Source of the DNA: Acanthacorydalis orientalis
Taxonomy: Eukaryota > Arthropoda > Insecta > Megaloptera > Corydalidae
NCBI GenBank assembly: GCA_034766995.1
Contig: CM068318.1
Span: forward strand, 2,058,501-2,122,500
DNA: 64,000 nucleotides
Direction: 5' to 3'
Shown: in pieces, positions 1 to 12,501 of the stretch
How positions within the stretch are numbered: the first letter of the stretch is position 1
How the letters are laid out: every line of letters begins with the position of its first letter
Position numbers and translations under genes: made by a program
The notes under the pieces: model-generated
The model's input: only the letters and a program-made list of their open reading frames with translations
Databases searched by the model: none
What the model was told of the DNA's origin: nothing

Positions 1-833
1 TTTAATATATTTTCTATTATCATTCATGGTATTTAGTAAAAATTCTAATAAGGATTTTTATATATATATATATATAATATTTCCAGTGTGTTTCCTGTTT
101 GTCAACATGTTTTCTGATATCCTTATTTCACATTTTCATTGATCTTCTCAATATTTTTAGATCTTATATGTAAAAAAAATATTTTTTATATAAATTACCA
201 TTTCTTATAACAGTGCGTTGCAACAACACGTCTTAAATTGAAACCGGAAAAAATATCAATATGTTCCACTCATAAATGACCAGCAGAGATTTACAAGCAT
301 TAAACGCAGTCACGCATGTATATTGTGCGGGTAAAAGAGAATTGAATATTAAGGTAGCTGACCCCTCGTACAATTAAAATCACTAACAAGGGCGGTAATC
401 CACATTAGATCCTCACTTTATCTTATACGAACGAAAATTTAATTGCTTTCTGCTATTTATGTAAATATGAAATTTAATATATATTTATAATATACGTTAA
501 TTGTACACTGCAACAATATACGAGTTAATGTGGATCGTGAAATATTAATCGAACTGTAAATATTTGCAGGTGCTGCACGATACGAGCAAATATTTCAGTT
601 CAGAACAGAATTAGAATTGAGTCAGTTTGAAGGTACAGGAGTAATTTTTACACCTCAAAAATCAGATTTTTTGTACTTGTTCTGTAATAAATAAGATCAG
701 GGTTTTCTGTATCGTGCAATCATACTTAAAATTCGTATAAACAACAGCCAAATGGCTTGAAAGTATAAATAATTTGTAAATTGATGCATAGTGTGCAAAT
801 CTTACTAGATGTAAAATGTAAAACTGACAAATA
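1..833. other. AT-rich gene-free stretch
   Basis: No open frame or RNA gene is convincing here. A short (TA)9 run lies at 59-76. The stretch around 190-420 is slightly less AT-rich but has no recognisable motif. Confidence 0.6.
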
Positions 834-985
834 TTAGGTGTGAGAATTAATTCAGTGCCTTTAAATTGAATCAGTCGTAACTCCGTTTAAAATTAAAATA
901 TTTTCTAACCGTCCTAGAATTTTCAACTGCCGACCCTAACATTTAAAAACAAGCTACATATCATGACCAGGCATAGTCTAGCATT
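834..985 (+). mobile_element. mariner-derived element, 5' end fragment
   Basis: It begins TTAGGTGTGAGAATTAATTC and continues into the 5' leader shared by all copies here (AAATTGAATCAGTCGTAACTC and on). The match fades after the region corresponding to the untranslated leader, before the transposase start codon. This is a truncated, decayed copy. Confidence 0.75.
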
Positions 986-1420
986 TTGACAGACTTTTAA
1001 TTCTCAGTAATCAAACATCACGTATATAAAATCCGGAGATACAAAACTGTACTCAAACATGAATTCCGAATTCTCTTGTACGAATTCCGAACGGGGAACG
1101 CGAACCGTATCGTTATACGTTTTTTTTTTATTCCACCCGTCTCCATTTACGCCATGTTACAAATTGAACAAGTACATTATAGATTTTACGAAATAGTATT
1201 CCGCTTTCGAGCGAAACAGAATGTTCATTTTGCGTGATGCCTACAATATATTACACCACTCATCAAATATGACATCAGAAACAAAGGTACGGTGGCACGG
1301 TTTCAGCTTTTATTCGCGACATCAAACGATCTCGCTCGAACATTGTGATGATGTGTATTGTCATGGTTGTCGTTTCCAACCCCTGTTGAGTCTATATACA
1401 TACACATGCATACATTTACA

Positions 1421-1423
<3 letters not shown>

Positions 1424-1465
<42 letters not shown>
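1424..1465. repeat. (AT)n microsatellite, 42 bp
   Basis: Uninterrupted AT dinucleotide run. Open frames reading Tyr-Ile repeats across it are artefacts of the repeat. Confidence 0.97.
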
Positions 1466-1469
<4 letters not shown>

Positions 1470-1789
1470 TAGGGTTATTTGAAATGAATTCAACAATTTT
1501 AAATAATAATACAATCAAATTTGTGTTAGAAATAAAATACCTATTATTGATATGTATGCATCCATTTACTTTTGTAATAGAAATTCAATGAATTTTAAAT
1601 TTAGATCTTTATTTTTATACGTTTTTATAATAAATCTGATCTATTTATATCGAATATATGAGATAAATGTCGAAAGAAAATTAAAAACAATAGAAAATGT
1701 ATCGATAATTAATCATTATTCGTCCGAAGTGTTAAAATTTTCAATCAGATGATGTATTCTTAGTTGCTGAAGAGATGGCATTCAAGATA

Positions 1790-2290
1790 TTAAGTGTACA
1801 AATTAATTTTATAGAAAACGAACATTTACTGAAAAATTAAATACATTTCAATCATCAAAGCATCCCCTTATTTTTTGTATAACTTTCTGTTTGGTGACCG
1901 ACGGATCCCTTGTCGAAAAAAAGATGCTAGCTTTGCGACGAATTCTTTATGCATTTTCGGACAGCATCTATTGTTTTTACATTTTTCACATGTTTTGCAC
2001 GTCATAAAATCTTTCTTTAAAACTGAACAAATCATTTCCGCACCTTCAGCATCATTTTTTTTAACTAGAATGCGAAAAATATGCAATGTCTGATATGCTG
2101 CTTTTCGGACACCTTCATGTTCACTACTGTTTTGTGAGGTTATGTCAACTGTTCGGCCAAGATATATAGTGACTTTTAAATGTTACTAGTAACGCTTCAA
2201 GAGCCTAAAATGACGAGAAAATATTTCACTTTAAAACAGAGTTATGATTGATTCAATTTAAAGTCACTGAATTAATTTTTACATCTATTA
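1790..2290 (-). mobile_element. mariner-derived deletion element, nearly full length
   Basis: Both ends match the family: TTAAGTGTACAAATTAATTT on the left and the inverse of TAGATGTAAAAATTAATTCA on the right, next to TA. On the minus strand an open frame (2086-1868) crosses the internal deletion. Its first part resembles the mariner helix-turn-helix (AEGAEMIC), and its second part resembles the mariner C-terminus (FFRQGIRRSPN). Known mariner transposases are about 345 residues with a DD34D catalytic triad. Here the central ~250 residues, including all catalytic positions, are absent. The copy is fossil: the normal start frame contains a stop. It cannot mobilise itself, but related copies may have been moved in trans by a complete mariner elsewhere. 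Confidence 0.88.
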
Positions 2291-2296
2291 TATTTA

Positions 2297-2487
2297 AGTT
2301 GTCTAGCCGTCCTTCATCCTTTTAATTCATCTGGGTCTCTGTCTTCTACAAAATTAGCTTCAGTACGTATACCCTCTTCAAAAAGATATTAAAAACTCTG
2401 AAGATGGGATAAACATCGAAATTAGCAGTGAAGAACAACATAATCCAAAAAACCAAGACCATCAGGAATAAAAATATATAATTATAA
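2297..2487. repeat. Family 3 foldback repeat
   Basis: Inverted halves share a motif of the form CTGAAGATG..., a short complementary pair, then GAAA (2398-2421). An inverted version lies at about 2345-2385. The unit is wedged between a mariner copy ending at 2290 and another mariner end starting at 2489, the same association seen at 37.6-38.6 kb. Confidence 0.6.
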
Positions 2488-2488
2488 T

Positions 2489-2546
2489 TAAAACAGAGTT
2501 GTGATTGATTCAGTTTAAGAGCACGGGATTGATTCTTACAGCTAAT
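2489..2546 (-). mobile_element. mariner-derived element, isolated 5' terminus
   Basis: About 58 bp matches the 5' end of the family in inverted orientation (AAACAGAGTTGTGATTGATT and on, ending near CTAATA). The rest of the element is missing. Confidence 0.7.
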
Positions 2547-3281
2547 AAATTCAATGAAATGGAAACAGCACTTCCTTTCAAAATTGTAAAATCATTCCGT
2601 AACGAACACATAAAATTCATCTGCAAATATACCAGATATTTTTATACGATATAAAAATATACACCGAATACCACATTTTCAAATATGATTTTATCTAATT
2701 GTAATATTAAAATAAAACCGACTGTGTCAAGTTACAGCGTGTTCAATTTTATGAACGATTTTATTAATAATTTAAATTTTCATCCGCTGATAACGTCACG
2801 AGCCACCCCTGATTCAAACACACACACACACACACGTCTCCGTATGCGAATTTATGCGTACGAACGAGTGAGGGAGTCACTCTGTATGACGGAAGTGATG
2901 GGTCGCGGTGGCAATGTTTCAATTTCCACAACGGTGCATCCTTTTGTCATTGTGTGAAATGGGATGATAATAGGCATATATGCGGCTCAGCGGGACCATA
3001 AAATAGGGGGGATTTGCGAACGTTACGCGAATTTAATCTACGTTTATATCACCCAAAATGCAAATGGTATATGTTTGTAATGGGCATGGTTACTTTCACG
3101 CGACCGTTAATATTTTAACGTGGACGCGATTATTGATATTGAACAGATTTTATTATCAGACATGTTTGTTGTAACATTTAGCCGATTTGTAATTCCTGAA
3201 CTGAAATCGTCTTATAATTATTTTTTTTTTTAAAAAAAACGATTGAAATTAATTACAAATCGTATTTGTGTTTTCGATATA
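2547..3281. other. gene-free stretch with (CA)n
   Basis: A CA dinucleotide run lies at 2818-2835. Around it is a modestly less AT-rich patch (about 2780-3000) with no recognisable gene. A T11A8-type homopolymer palindrome sits near 3222-3240. Confidence 0.5.
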
Positions 3282-3385
3282 TCAGGTGTACACATTAATC
3301 CGGTGCTTTTTTTTAATAGAAAACGACTGTTTACAGAAAAATGGAATCCATTTCAACCGAAGTTTTAAGGCTGAAGTTGTATAAT
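3282..3385 (-). mobile_element. mariner-derived element, 3' end fragment
   Basis: It starts CAGGTGTACACATTAATCCG and follows the family through the poly-T tract and the ATGGAATCCATTTCAA segment. Homology is then lost. It is a terminal fragment only. Confidence 0.75.
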
Positions 3386-3979
3386 AAAATATATTCTTTG
3401 CTTCGCTTTTGGTCTTTATGAGCATTAAGTTTGGAAACTGGTTAATTTGTATGAGTGTTCCTATATGGCTCGTATTGAGGACATGCAATTAATAGGTGTT
3501 GGATTGTTTAATTCTCATTTAAATTACACATTTGGCACTTTCCCGTTTCATGTATTTCATGGGTAATTTTTTTATTGCAATTGTAGTAAATTTCGCATCT
3601 CGGAAGTCTTATTTAAGCTATGATTCTGATGTATTTTAGTCGTATATTAAACTTTAAGTATGGCTCGCAGTCTAGGAAAGTGAAGTTCTTTATTGTTTTG
3701 TATAGAGAGCTATACGTCGAATTTTCTACGCATCCGATATCGTTTCTTCTGCTCTGTTCAGATATAATGTTCATTATTTTTTCTGCATGTTGAAATCTAA
3801 TGTGTACGATTCATTCCCATTTAAATTTAAGAAAAAAAAATGATACGCTATCGTTGATCAGTGGGTACTGAACTGTAAAAACCAATCTATAAAGTATGTA
3901 AATTCTCATCGAACAGACGCTCGTCGTCTCACACTTACTAATCCTAATCTCGTACAGTCCGCCTAATCCGCAATTATTA

Positions 3980-4330
3980 AATTAAAATCTATTACGCCTG
4001 CAATTGATCCGCGCGATTCTCGACGCTGTTTTCACGAACTGACGAAAAGCGACCGCACGGCCGCCCATAACATATGATCTGTTACATCCGCCATCGCTGG
4101 AAATGCGTCGGAACGTACGCAAAAAAAATTTTTTTTTTCAGGTTTCCGCACACGATTCGTTCTGTGTTCGCGCGCGAAACACAATGCGGACGCGTCTCCT
4201 GCTGAGATAAAACAAAAGAACGGCATCAGCATCGCCGTCGCATCAACGCCAAAACAACAACGGCAAAAATGATGAGCATTTAAAACAATGAAATACGCAC
4301 GTTATAAATAGATCTCGCTGCCATGAGCAC
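3980..4330 (+). promoter_or_regulatory. GC-richer island with TATA-box-like site
   Basis: This is one of the most CpG-rich patches in the first 8 kb (many CGCG and CGTCG words). TATAAATA lies at 4303-4310, followed by a CG-containing segment where an initiator could lie about 30 bp downstream. An ATG at 4349 opens a short frame that runs into a (TG)n tract at 4431-4446, so no sensible protein is supported. A promoter is an inference from composition and the TATA-like box. It could equally be an unrelated single-copy island. Confidence 0.25.
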
Positions 4331-4529
4331 GTCTTGTGTCTATTTGACATGTTTCGCGATGCGGATTTATCAATTTTCTACGAGAAATCACTGCTGCGGA
4401 ACGACTACGTCATCGCGTTTGTCGATTTTATGTGTGTGTGTGTGTGCGTATGTGGCTCTTTGTTAGCATTCGCATTGGTATTCTTTTTAAATGTTATGTA
4501 CTCGCTGAATACGTTTAACTCTTAATATC

Positions 4530-5779
4530 GATTCATTGAAAACGCTGCCCCAAAACTTTGCTCCGAAATCTTTTCCACTGCCTTACCTAACCAACTCTGC
4601 CACGCGCTCATTTGATATAATTGTACAGAGACCGATACTCATGCGTAGCCTTGAAACTTTAAGCCCCGTTTTCTCCTGAACGACGCAAAAGTGCATCAAA
4701 GGGTTAAGACAACATAAACTAGCGGTCACTAACCACGGTCCCTCGTGTGATTCGAGTTCCCCACGTTGGCGGCCACTCATCGTGAGTCTAAAACATATCA
4801 GACGACGAGTTTGTATACAATTTTATGTCAAAAACGAAATTTCTTGTACTGACACGTTTATAGTATTGGAAAAAGAATACGAAGATGAGCTTTTATCGAA
4901 AACACGGATATACCAGTGGTATACTTTGTTTAAGAAGGTCTGAGAATCGATAGAAGATGACTCTCGTTTAGGACGACGACATTAATCGATGAAGTATATG
5001 TTTGTTTTTTTTTTGACAGTTTTCGTTTTGTTGCTGATCCTGGCAGGATTCTCTTTTGTAAACTTGATTTCTCCCTGCCGTGGCTCTGGAATTACCGTTC
5101 GACCTAGATTTGAATCCTGATCTGATAATGTTTTGATTTGAATGGTGGTCTGGGAAAATTTCAAAAAATCCAAAAGTCTTAATTTAATCATCTCTTTATG
5201 TAAAATAAGTACAGGGTCGAATACGGTATCATAGCGAAGATAAACGATAATAAATCAGGGGCGTGATAATACTTTTAATGGATTTATTAGGCAGTGAATA
5301 CTTTTAATTTATCGAGATAAAATGCCAATGTCATAAAATGTCATCGGATAATAATAAATACACAAACATAGAACCGAAAATATTTTCAGTTATCGAAGTT
5401 GAAAGCATTTATTTATGAAAATCTTAATCTGTGTTGATACTTTTTTCGGCCAGTGTCAATCTTAATTTTTTTACAACTTGTAGCTCACTCGAACAATGTT
5501 TTTAATAATTCTGTTCAAGTGTTGTATGCATTTTAGAGAAAACAACAACTAATACAAACTATGCTTCATTAAAGTTATTTATAAAACGTAATATCCTTCC
5601 ACCAAAAAAAAAACGCACCCACTTGGCTGTACAAAATAGTGTCTGTCGTCATGTAACTAAACATGCAACGCTGTTCCTCTTGTGTCATAGTTACAATATT
5701 AGAACATTTCGATCGGTTTATGTAAAGAATGTGACATACATTTAAGATATAACGCAACAATAAAATACACAGAATACAT
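4530..5779. other. gene-free stretch
   Basis: Mixed AT-rich sequence. A tRNA B-box-like word (GGATTCAAATC) is readable on the minus strand near 5105-5120, but no A box or cloverleaf was found. Nothing else is recognised. Confidence 0.5.
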
Positions 5780-6090
5780 AAAACAGAGCGTTTCGCGAAC
5801 GTCAGTCAGGGCACGGGGACGCGTTCTGATGTTGTTATATGTGAAGCCTATCTCCTGTCTGTCACGGTAGCGTCGACGAAGAGTTGGGTGGTCTGCGGAA
5901 TAGACGCACTGACATTATATGTCTTCCATTGAAACCGCTATCACATCGCACGAATAGCATACATAAACAGTTCTAGTATGAAATGTCTCTTTTATCGTAC
6001 TGCGTATCGCGTGTTTATGAGCCGACTGCATCATCATCATGTTTGGAACGAAAACGCGAGCCAGTCTATATGAAACAGGGATTTTCGTAT
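5780..6090. other. GC-richer single-copy island
   Basis: CpG words are common (for example GCGTCGACG near 5871) compared with the AT-rich sequence on both sides. No open frame is persuasive and no known motif cluster was identified. It is probably part of the non-repetitive skeleton. Confidence 0.35.
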
Positions 6091-6099
6091 CGTTCATTT

Positions 6100-7919
6100 C
6101 GTATGCACGGAATATCTATTGTCTCTAGTAATTGTTTTTAATTAAATAAATAGTTTATGTTTACAAAACAGTTCTGTCACTTGCTAAATTCAATTTTACA
6201 AATTAATTCTCTTCATTAACTCTTCCAGCCTGGTGCCATTTTAAAACTTTCCGTACAGGTGCAGTAAACACAGTTTACCACTAATATTTTTCATAAAAAT
6301 TACTATTCAGAAAAAATATAAGGGTTTTTAATTAGTTGAACATCAAAGTCAATCCTTACACCATCGATTAGTATCAAAAGAACATGTGTATTACAAGAAA
6401 ATAAAGAAATATAAAGAATACATGCTAACTAAAGAGGTGATTCCAGATTGATGGTAAAAATAAGACAGGAAGTGACAGAAAAATTAATTTCATCAATGAT
6501 AAACAGGCTAAAGGAGACGATTAAAAGATTTGCCAACAAATTGTTAACTTTAATATTTTATTTATTGATTTAAAATCCGTTGGAAATTTACCAATACTTT
6601 TTTCATAAGAAGCAGTGAAGATGTTTAAATCGTTTGAATAAAAGAAGATTTTCTTAATTTGTTGATTTAAAATTGTTATTTTTCATATTATCAGATATAG
6701 TACAAATATTGATAGGTAAAATAGAAACTTGCTCAATCAAATAATTTCAGATTTATTAGCATTTATATCTGAAAGTGTTTACAAGCCGTGTGCTTTTTTT
6801 GATCAGTGTTTCAATTCCCAGCAGTAGATTTTGTCATTTTATTAACACACACGTATATCGATTGAGATTTTTTTTAAAAAAAAACTATTCATAATTTATT
6901 CTCTCTGTACTTAGTCTCTGCATGTAAATAAAATCACTTTTTCATTCAATCGACCGATTGTTATAATACATGTAGATAATGAACAACTTTTTTGCATAAA
7001 CAACCGTGAACCGTAATAATGATCAAAGTCATGGAAATTCGCTATACGTTTTATATTATTTTTTTTAACAAATGTTTCCTTATTCTTTAAAATAAAGATG
7101 TTGTTAACCGTTCGTTCCCACGGTTTTCTAACACTGTTTTTTTCTAAAAAAAAACTTGTGCTATTTTTTGAACTGACATAAATCGTTGCCCTGTTTGCAC
7201 AATTATTGTATGATTTTGTAAACTAAATTTATATATTGATTAATTGGTTTTTTTTTAGATCAGACGATACTTTTTCTGATAGTTACATAAGTATCAACAC
7301 TTGTGTGTGAGTGTGTTTGTGTTATCTTAAATACAGACTTTTCAGACAATTAATTACTTGCAAGTGATGTACAAATTTTCGGTTCATTCATAAGAAATAT
7401 TCAATTTTGTGTTCGGTTCTTAACGTTTTTTTTTTTTTAAGAAAAAAGAAATAAATTGCTGGTTTAGCATCTGAACGAGTTTCGTGTGAATCGATTAATT
7501 GGATTGACGTGATTTTTAATAAGTTTTATTTTTAAATTTCATAAACTTTTTGAGAGTATTTTCGATTGATTCGGATATTAAATATTTGATCCTCTAAAAA
7601 GATGTCTCACTGTCACGAAAAAGAAAACTCATTATGAATTCAATCTAGGAATAATCTGTGTTTCAGTGTTTTTTTAGTTTTAAATTTATCAATTTTTAAA
7701 GATAATAAATATGGATTTTTTGTCTTTGAAAATAAAAAAATTAACTGTCTTTTTTCATAAACATTTTTTTCACTCGCTACATGGAGCATTTTTTTCCTAC
7801 TCAGAAATGTTTAGTAAATGATTTTTTTTTATAATTGTTGCTTATTTGCATTTAGATGAGAGTACCATCCTCCTCAGATTAATAAATAGCATCGACACAC
7901 ATTTCTGCCAATTTGTAAC
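6100..7919. other. very AT-rich gene-free stretch
   Basis: This stretch has long A and T homopolymers, including a T8A9 junction near 6870-6886 and poly-T runs near 7425-7440. No gene, RNA or clear repeat boundary was seen. Confidence 0.6.
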
Positions 7920-8010
7920 TACTTTAGAGGATTAAAATGTATTTGATTTTTCTGTAAACATTCATTTTTTATGAAAGAAGCATCGAATTAATTTGTACAC
8001 CTAATATAAT
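7920..8010 (+). mobile_element. mariner-derived element, 3' end fragment
   Basis: It reads GAGGATTAAAATGTATTTGA through a decayed C-terminal stop region to the terminus TTAATTTGTACACCTAATA at 8010. The 3' flank is shared with another mariner end at 21088, so this may be a duplicated composite rather than two independent insertions. Confidence 0.75.
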
Positions 8011-8035
8011 AAATTACCAGCCTTTAAAAAATCTC

Positions 8036-8200
8036 ATTCTTCGATTTTTGAGTGACAATGGAAAATATATTTCATAAATTAACTTTTCACTTCATAAACG
8101 ATCAAAAAAAATCTGAATAAAATGTCTAATTATTTATTGTCGATCATTACTGATGACTGTGCTAACTTCTTCAGATTTTTCTGTTTGAATTATTTCAAAA
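8036..8200 (-). repeat. Family 2 repeat
   Basis: Shared landmarks: AACTTTTCACTTCATAAACG, ATTATTTATTGTCGATCATT, ACTGATGACTGTGCTAAC and TTCTTCAGATTTTTCTG. The same subfamily with the same neighbour lies at about 21128-21290. A further mariner-like terminus (CTAATTTCTACACCTAATA) closes the block at about 8212-8233. Confidence 0.65.
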
Positions 8201-8379
8201 TACGTTCGCCGTACTAATTTCTACACCTAATATATTTAGATTGTTGGTTGGTTATTGGGGTTTTAGAGCGCTTCGACAGCTAAGGTAATTAGCGCCCGGA
8301 TATTTCGATCGTGGTGCTTTCATCTTCAGTTCAACTATCATTCTGAAACGAGTATCGTTGAAAATCTAACGAATTCGTT

Positions 8380-8910
8380 TCATTTTTTTATACATTGCGA
8401 TTGACCGATTGTAGACCTTTACGGCTATGTGTTTTGTGCTCACATGTTTCGAAATCGAACCGAGTCTATAACGACAGGAAATGAATCCGATACTAGGACG
8501 TACATGCGCCTAGTAATTACCGAACGCGAATGCACGACGAACGGTATCATCTGCCTTAGTGAAATCCGATAATTTCTAATTAACTAGTTCGCGGAGCATT
8601 ACTTGTTCGCTTTGTGCACGCCGCGCGTATACGTCGAGGACTTGGGACAATTAAGCACCATGTATGGCTGGTTGATTAGCGGTAGGTGTACCCGTCACAG
8701 CCCATATCTCTTCCGTCACGGACAGTGAGCGTCCTTTCATTTCTCGGATACAATTACCATTAGTAAGCAAGCGTGTCCCATGAGCGACAGGTAGAACGAC
8801 GACGCAGTGTGTGTGTGTGTGTGTCCGGTCAACGAGACCTCGGAATCCATGACTGCATGACGGTAGCGTGACAATTGTACACAGGTGTACCGGTTTTCGA
8901 TTGCATACGA
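8380..8910. promoter_or_regulatory. GC-richer island, candidate cis-regulatory DNA
   Basis: About 500 bp of complex sequence with elevated G+C between AT-rich flanks, ending in a (GT)n run at 8807-8824. Homeodomain-type cores occur (TCTAATTAACTAG near 8575, ACAATTAAGC near 8648). No frame is open across it on either strand with coding character. A regulatory role is inferred from composition only. Confidence 0.3.
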
Positions 8911-9937
8911 TCTAGTTTAGCAATTTATGAACGCATATACACAATCGTTGTTAACATAACGTTACATGCGTGTGTGTATGTGTATGTACAAGTCGTTTAC
9001 GTAATTGTGTGGTCGCATAAATGGATATTATCAGGTATTGCAGAAATATAGGTGTCAGTTACCGTGACAGTTTACATTAATGAGAGATGATACCTGGTTG
9101 TCATTCGACTGTGACGTACGGTATACGGTGCGAGTACTGAAAATGAGATTTTTCAGTCTCTCAGAATTTCTGTACCTCAACACTTTGCGTATGAAGGCAT
9201 CTAAACATCTATAAGTAAGAGTCAGAAGCGATCGAGGATCGTTCATTTGATATTTTTGATTTGAAACAGTATGTAGTTTGCGCGATGAGAGAGAAATATA
9301 TGTGAAGGTGAGATTGTGTAATTATGATTTTTAAAAAAATCGGTATTAATTTCTGATCCTATCAACTGTATTGCAATGTCGCATAATCTACTAAAATCAT
9401 AATCATGTATACAAATTGATAATGTCAAGTAGAGTTCATACACTTTTCTTCTGTCTAGAAGACTGAATAAAAATGTAAATAAAAATAAAATATACTTTAA
9501 GTTTTGTCTGTTTCATTTGAAGTATAAGAAGTATAGAAAGAAATAATCAATTATAAAGAACTGTTTTATAGATTTTCATTGTTAAATATAGTTTCATCTT
9601 TTTTTTAATGTAGCATCTATGTAAATATCTTTAAACGAATTAATTCCGGTGAGATTAAAGCGCTTTTGTGAAAAGTGCCAGACACAAACCCAGTAAATTT
9701 TAATTCATTTAGGTAGCACGATGAGATATGTCTAGAGTTTTCTGAATAGATTCGTCGATAAATATCTTTATAAATTGAATAAACACAGCGTCGTAGATAC
9801 AAATTATTTACACGAAACAGAACGCCTGATTTGTCTTTCAAAGAATTATTAAATCTCCATCTCGCTCGTCAACATAGAATGTATTATTTTATTCTATTAT
9901 TGTACTTCATAACTACTCTAACATATTAAAATATTAT
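8911..9937. other. gene-free stretch
   Basis: AT-rich, with a moderate patch at 9050-9250. Nothing recognisable. Confidence 0.5.
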
Positions 9938-10250
9938 CCTGTTGGTTTTCGTCCTTTTGGATCAGCTAAGTGCCTGTTCTCTACTACTAGTTGGTGAAAG
10001 TGGTAGTGGAGAACAGGCACTTAGATATCACAAATGATATCCTCAGGTTGATACTGAAAACTTTCTCTAAAAATTCTTTAACGATATTGAAGTCAAATCG
10101 TTAGTCTTTAAAGATACTGAAGAATCTTTAAAGATTTCCATATCTACATAAGAAGGGTACTCTTCTGAAACTAATACTGGTAAAACAGATAACTTATTTG
10201 AAAGGAGGAAGACCAAAACGACAAAATCGTATTACAAGATATTTAATTTG
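9938..10250. repeat. Family 3 foldback repeat with strong hairpin
   Basis: The left end (CCTGTTGGTTTTCGTCCTTT) and the right end (GGAGGAAGACCAAAACGACA) are inverted copies of one another. Inside, arms 9966-9989 and 10001-10024 are 24 bp each. They are complementary at every position if two G-U pairs are allowed, with an 11-base loop between them. Further inward are CCTCAGGT and GAAACTAATACTGG, the family's core words. An RNA from either strand would fold strongly. Confidence 0.75.
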
Positions 10251-10865
10251 TCCTTATCTATCTTGTATGAACTGATTAAAATTTTCAACAAATTTTTGAT
10301 AAAGATAGTTGATTGTTCATAAACATCAAATTCCTTACTACAGTCTTATTGATACTATAAAAACGAATGATCTATAGATTGTCACACAGAAAGTAAAGTA
10401 TCTATAAATTAACACTCTAAAGGTGAAAGATTTATAAAAAATCTATTTGTATTTGTTTTAATTTTCTATTTACGATTTTTTAAGTCTAATTATCAGTCTA
10501 TGACCGAACTATATTAAACGTGTATATAACTATTTATTATTCTCTCTTAATCTGAATGATTTCCCCTATTTAATACGTTCAGTTTCGGTGTGAATTCGAT
10601 CATCAAGTATGTATATTTTTAAAATTTAATTTGTACAAAATTTCGACGTTTATCCGTTGAACATTTTGTTCAAATATTTTTTAACAAACCTAATAAGGAT
10701 TTAAAAGTTTATTACTAAAACAGATTTCAGGAAGAATTTAGTTTTTTTAAAAAAATAAATAATCTATTTTTATATTTCTTATTGGCATTTAAGCGAATGA
10801 AATTGAATACCAAACAATTTTAATTTTAAAATACCTGTTCTACTGTGTTGAAGACATTTTATCAC
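10251..10865. other. AT-rich gene-free stretch
   Basis: No coding signal. T7A6-type junction near 10741-10755. Nothing else recognised. Confidence 0.55.
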
Positions 10866-11031
10866 ATTTTAGTTCTGATTGGTCAAATTCACTTTCACAA
10901 ATTAATTATTTTTTCGTATTACAAATTGTACAAAAATGTTCTGATTGAAAATGTCCTATTAATATTTATTGCGCATTTCGATAGCGATTCTATCGTCTTC
11001 ATAGCGTCAAGTTATAGAAAATTTGTGACAA
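10866..11031 (-). repeat. Family 2 repeat
   Basis: Matches the family in order: CACTTTCACAAATTAATTAT, AATGTTCTGATTGAAAATG, GCGCATTTCGATAGCGATTC, TCGTCTTCATAGCG and TTATAGAAAATTT. A short open frame across it is incidental. Confidence 0.7.
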
Positions 11032-11039
11032 AATGACTA

Positions 11040-12436
11040 CTTGGCCAATACACACAGACAGTTTGTTTTGAATATAAAGTAAAAAAAAATCTAAGATAAT
11101 ATAAATTTAAAAAGTTATATTACTTATTTATAAGTCTATTTCAAGTTTGATTTTCTAAAAAGAAACTCGCTACTCTAAAAATGAATAAGAAAAGTCTCGA
11201 ATTTTCCTCGAATGTAAAAAAAATCTCATCAGTGTGTAAAGTCTGTTACGGTAAAACTATTCTACAATACAACGTACAGGCAATAATAAATAATTCAATA
11301 CGAAATTCACTTATTTCCAACTTCCTTAATTGCTTCCACAAGTCGATTCATTAAATAAAACGTATATTAAGTCATAAATGAATTACTTAATTCGCACAAC
11401 ATGTTAATTTTCGTTAATTCCCTATTCATTTTCGTGTATCAAGATGGAAACGACTTGTACAGTAAAAAAAAAATAAAAAATAAAACGAAAGAAAAAAAAG
11501 TTATATATGAGAACTTACTCGGTTACAAGTGACACATGCAGATCGAACAGAACTTCTTTTATTCGTCGTTATCTTATATCACTGGGGGCCTCGGCAGGAT
11601 CTGGAATTCATAATCAACAATTATTTCATTCTGATTAGCATTTTAATGTTGCTTTTTTTCATATAGATGTCGTGTTGTCTTTTCATCGTCACACTGTGTG
11701 GTTCGTTTCGTGTATAATAATGTAAAGAATTTTTTATTCATGTGTGTACGTGAACAGCATGTGCACAATCTTAGAAATAGAATATGTAACTTGTTTAGAT
11801 TTATTCTTAGCAGTTGTTGCCCTCTCTATACTAATCAACACTTATTTATCAACATATATCACCACACACACACACACATATATTAATAAACTTATAATTA
11901 GATTTTTACAATAATACTGTAATAAAATACATGTTTTACATATTATAAACAATTATCCACATTCCAGCATATTAGATCCATATGACACCAGTGACCTGTA
12001 TTTATTATATTTCGATATTATATTCTTGTAACCTTGTGTTTATCAATCAGTGTTACACCATTCGATCGTCTGATAAGCGAAAAGTCATGGGTGTAGGAGA
12101 AAGTTGTGTTAGGACGGACTTGAGAATATTTTGTCGTTATTTCTCTCTCGTAACTATTGTTTATTTATTATCTATCTGATGGCAGTGCGATGATAACCCA
12201 GAAAAGAGACTACGAAACACGAATAAATAAATTCGGTGTAGTTGTTCAAACAGAGTTCTCATCACGACAAAAAGTTTATTAACACGATTTTTTGCTGTAA
12301 TCTTTTATGATATTGCATAAAGACAAAAAGGGAATACAGAACAGTGCAATCATTTTCGGTAAAAATGAATTCCTTGCGCACATTTTAGGTATCAGAAACG
12401 ACTGGTAATTGAGAATAATTGGTAATATAAAACTAC
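11040..12436. other. gene-free stretch
   Basis: Mostly AT-rich. A short G+C-rich word cluster at 11584-11606 stands out, but splice or coding context is lacking. A (CA)n run lies near 11864-11878. Confidence 0.5.
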
Positions 12437-12501
12437 AGATACTTTTTTCTGGAAGACGGCATGAAAAAGTTGATAGCATTGAAAATATCAGAAAATATAT
12501 C
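12437..12501. repeat. direct repeat, left copy
   Basis: About 65 bp, from AGATACTTTTTTCTGGAAGA to GAAAATATATC, recurs with a few differences at 13362-13429. The two copies bracket about 860 bp that contain a GC-richer island and a cysteine-rich open frame. Confidence 0.85.

Noticed and set aside
5060..5190. tRNA-derived SINE on the minus strand
   Set aside because: Only a B-box-like GGATTCAAATC was seen. No A box at the right distance, no cloverleaf and no A-rich tail.
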